In this document: positions 13,997 through 14,212 of the stretch, one piece after another | How the letters are laid out: the number at the start of each line of letters is the position of its first letter | Position numbering within the stretch: the stretch's first letter is position 1 | Assembly (NCBI GenBank): GCA_025455505.1 | Contig: JALOMK010000019.1 | Coordinates: forward strand, 1 to 14,212 | DNA: 14,212 bases | Reading direction: 5' to 3' | From: Bacteroidales bacterium | Lineage (GTDB): Bacteria > Bacteroidota > Bacteroidia > Bacteroidales > VadinHA17 | The notes under the pieces: model-generated | Told to the model about the DNA's origin: nothing | Databases searched by the model: none | Seen by the model: only the letters and a program-made list of their open reading frames with translations | Translations under genes and position numbers: made by a program

Positions 13997-14019
13997 GTCC
14001 CGACATGGTATGTCGGGAC
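13997..14019. repeat. Perfect 10-base-pair hairpin, intergenic palindromic repeat candidate
   Basis: GTCCCGACAT (13997-14006) and ATGTCGGGAC (14010-14019) form a perfect 10-pair stem with a GGT loop. It is GC-rich and flanked by GAGCGGTCG and AGCGAGGAGCC. It is not followed by a T-tract, so it is not a standard terminator for dxs. The look is that of a dispersed intergenic palindrome, but repetition elsewhere cannot be tested from this window. Confidence 0.6.
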
Positions 14020-14045
14020 AGCGAGGAGCCGGACTGCAGAGGTGG

Positions 14046-14060
14046 CCAATTCCGCCATCC
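14046..14060 (+). repeat. 15-base perfect inverted match to tRNA-Leu
   Basis: CCAATTCCGCCATCC is the exact reverse complement of 14128-14142, which is the 3' half of the tRNA 5' acceptor strand, the D stem 5' side and part of the D loop. In a transcript from the upstream -7 box it could pair with the tRNA over 15 bases across a 67-base loop, competing with tRNA folding. Confidence 0.6.
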
Positions 14061-14123
14061 CATACGAATGATACTGTTCTTTATAATGCTATGTAACAAA
14101 ATATTAAAGCGAAGCTGATTTAT

Positions 14124-14207
14124 GCCCGGATGGCGGAATTGGTAGACGCGCTGGTCTCAAACACCAGTGGCAGCAATGCTGTGCCGGTTCGATCCCGGCT
14201 CCGGGTA
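14124..14207 (+). tRNA. tRNA-Leu, anticodon CAA
   Basis: An 84-base class II tRNA. The acceptor stem GCCCGGA (14124-14130) pairs with TCCGGGT (14200-14206), with a G-U first pair as in known bacterial leucine tRNAs, and discriminator A at 14207. The D arm contains GCGG...GGTAGAC. The anticodon stem CTGGT/ACCAG encloses the loop CTCAAAC, with CAA at 14158-14160, which reads UUG. A long variable arm (GCAGC-AAT-GCTGT) and the T arm GCCGG-TTCGATC-CCGGC follow. The next bases are CAG, so CCA is not encoded and must be added by nucleotidyltransferase. Confidence 0.96.
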
Positions 14208-14212
14208 CAGGG

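Noticed and set aside
13962..14035. Second tRNA gene suggested by the repeated tRNA 5' end and a GCCGAGCGGTC D-arm-like string
   Set aside because: No matching acceptor 3' strand, anticodon loop or T arm can be formed.
13863..14099. Minus-strand 78-residue open frame across the dxs-tRNA gap
   Set aside because: Translates palindromic repeats and the end of dxs; no promoter or family match.
14124..14212. Integrative-element attachment site at the tRNA 3' end
   Set aside because: Only 5 bases follow the tRNA in this window and the repeats seen copy the 5' end; no integrase visible.
1..14212. CRISPR array, insertion sequence or prophage
   Set aside because: No regularly spaced repeats, transposase, integrase or phage structural gene found on either strand.

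Overview
The window looks like a chromosomal segment of a Bacteroidota bacterium, probably order Bacteroidales. The gene order rplM-rpsI-rpsB-tsf, a FecI-type sigma factor followed by a FecR protein with a DUF4974-like C-terminus, carboxypeptidase-regulatory-like (CPD) proteins and an STN domain all point there. So do repeated matches to the Bacteroidota -7 promoter box TAnnTTTG, placed in front of genes on both strands. Most start codons lack a Shine-Dalgarno sequence and have A-rich upstream regions, as expected for this phylum.

Layout. (1) Positions 1-774, minus strand: guanine deaminase guaD, followed 3 bases later by an alkyladenine DNA glycosylase that runs off the left edge. (2) 880-3717, plus strand: a translation block of L13 (GTG start), S9, S2 (long acidic tail) and EF-Ts, closed by a clear intrinsic terminator. 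The rpsI-rpsB gap holds three overlapping, mutually exclusive RNA hairpins. (3) 3760-5168, plus strand: UMP kinase pyrH and ribosome recycling factor frr, each with its own promoter-like sequence. (4) 5179-6153, minus strand: a radical SAM/SPASM protein of unknown substrate, convergent with frr. (5) 6297-10729, plus strand: a tight four-gene unit of a CPD protein, an ECF sigma factor, a FecR-type anti-sigma factor and a second CPD protein that also carries an STN signalling domain. Neither CPD protein has a TonB-dependent beta-barrel. (6) 10751-11764, minus strand: a coiled-coil OmpA/MotB-like lipoprotein. (7) 11944-13885, plus strand: dxs, 1-deoxy-D-xylulose-5-phosphate synthase. (8) 13901-14207: a promoter-like sequence, a repeat-rich 200-base segment, and tRNA-Leu(CAA).

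How it fits together. Blocks 2 and 3 are housekeeping translation and nucleotide genes. Block 5 is the main accessory system. It has the parts of a cell-surface signalling circuit (sigma, membrane anti-sigma, periplasmic STN protein), but the usual TonB receptor is replaced by a barrel-less CPD protein, and a paralogue of it lies at the start of the unit. The two least-explained non-coding regions are the alternative-hairpin leader before rpsB and the repeat-rich leader before tRNA-Leu, which contains a 15-base perfect complement of the tRNA 5' region. I saw no CRISPR array, insertion sequence, integrase or phage gene. No gene-free stretch exceeds 300 bases.
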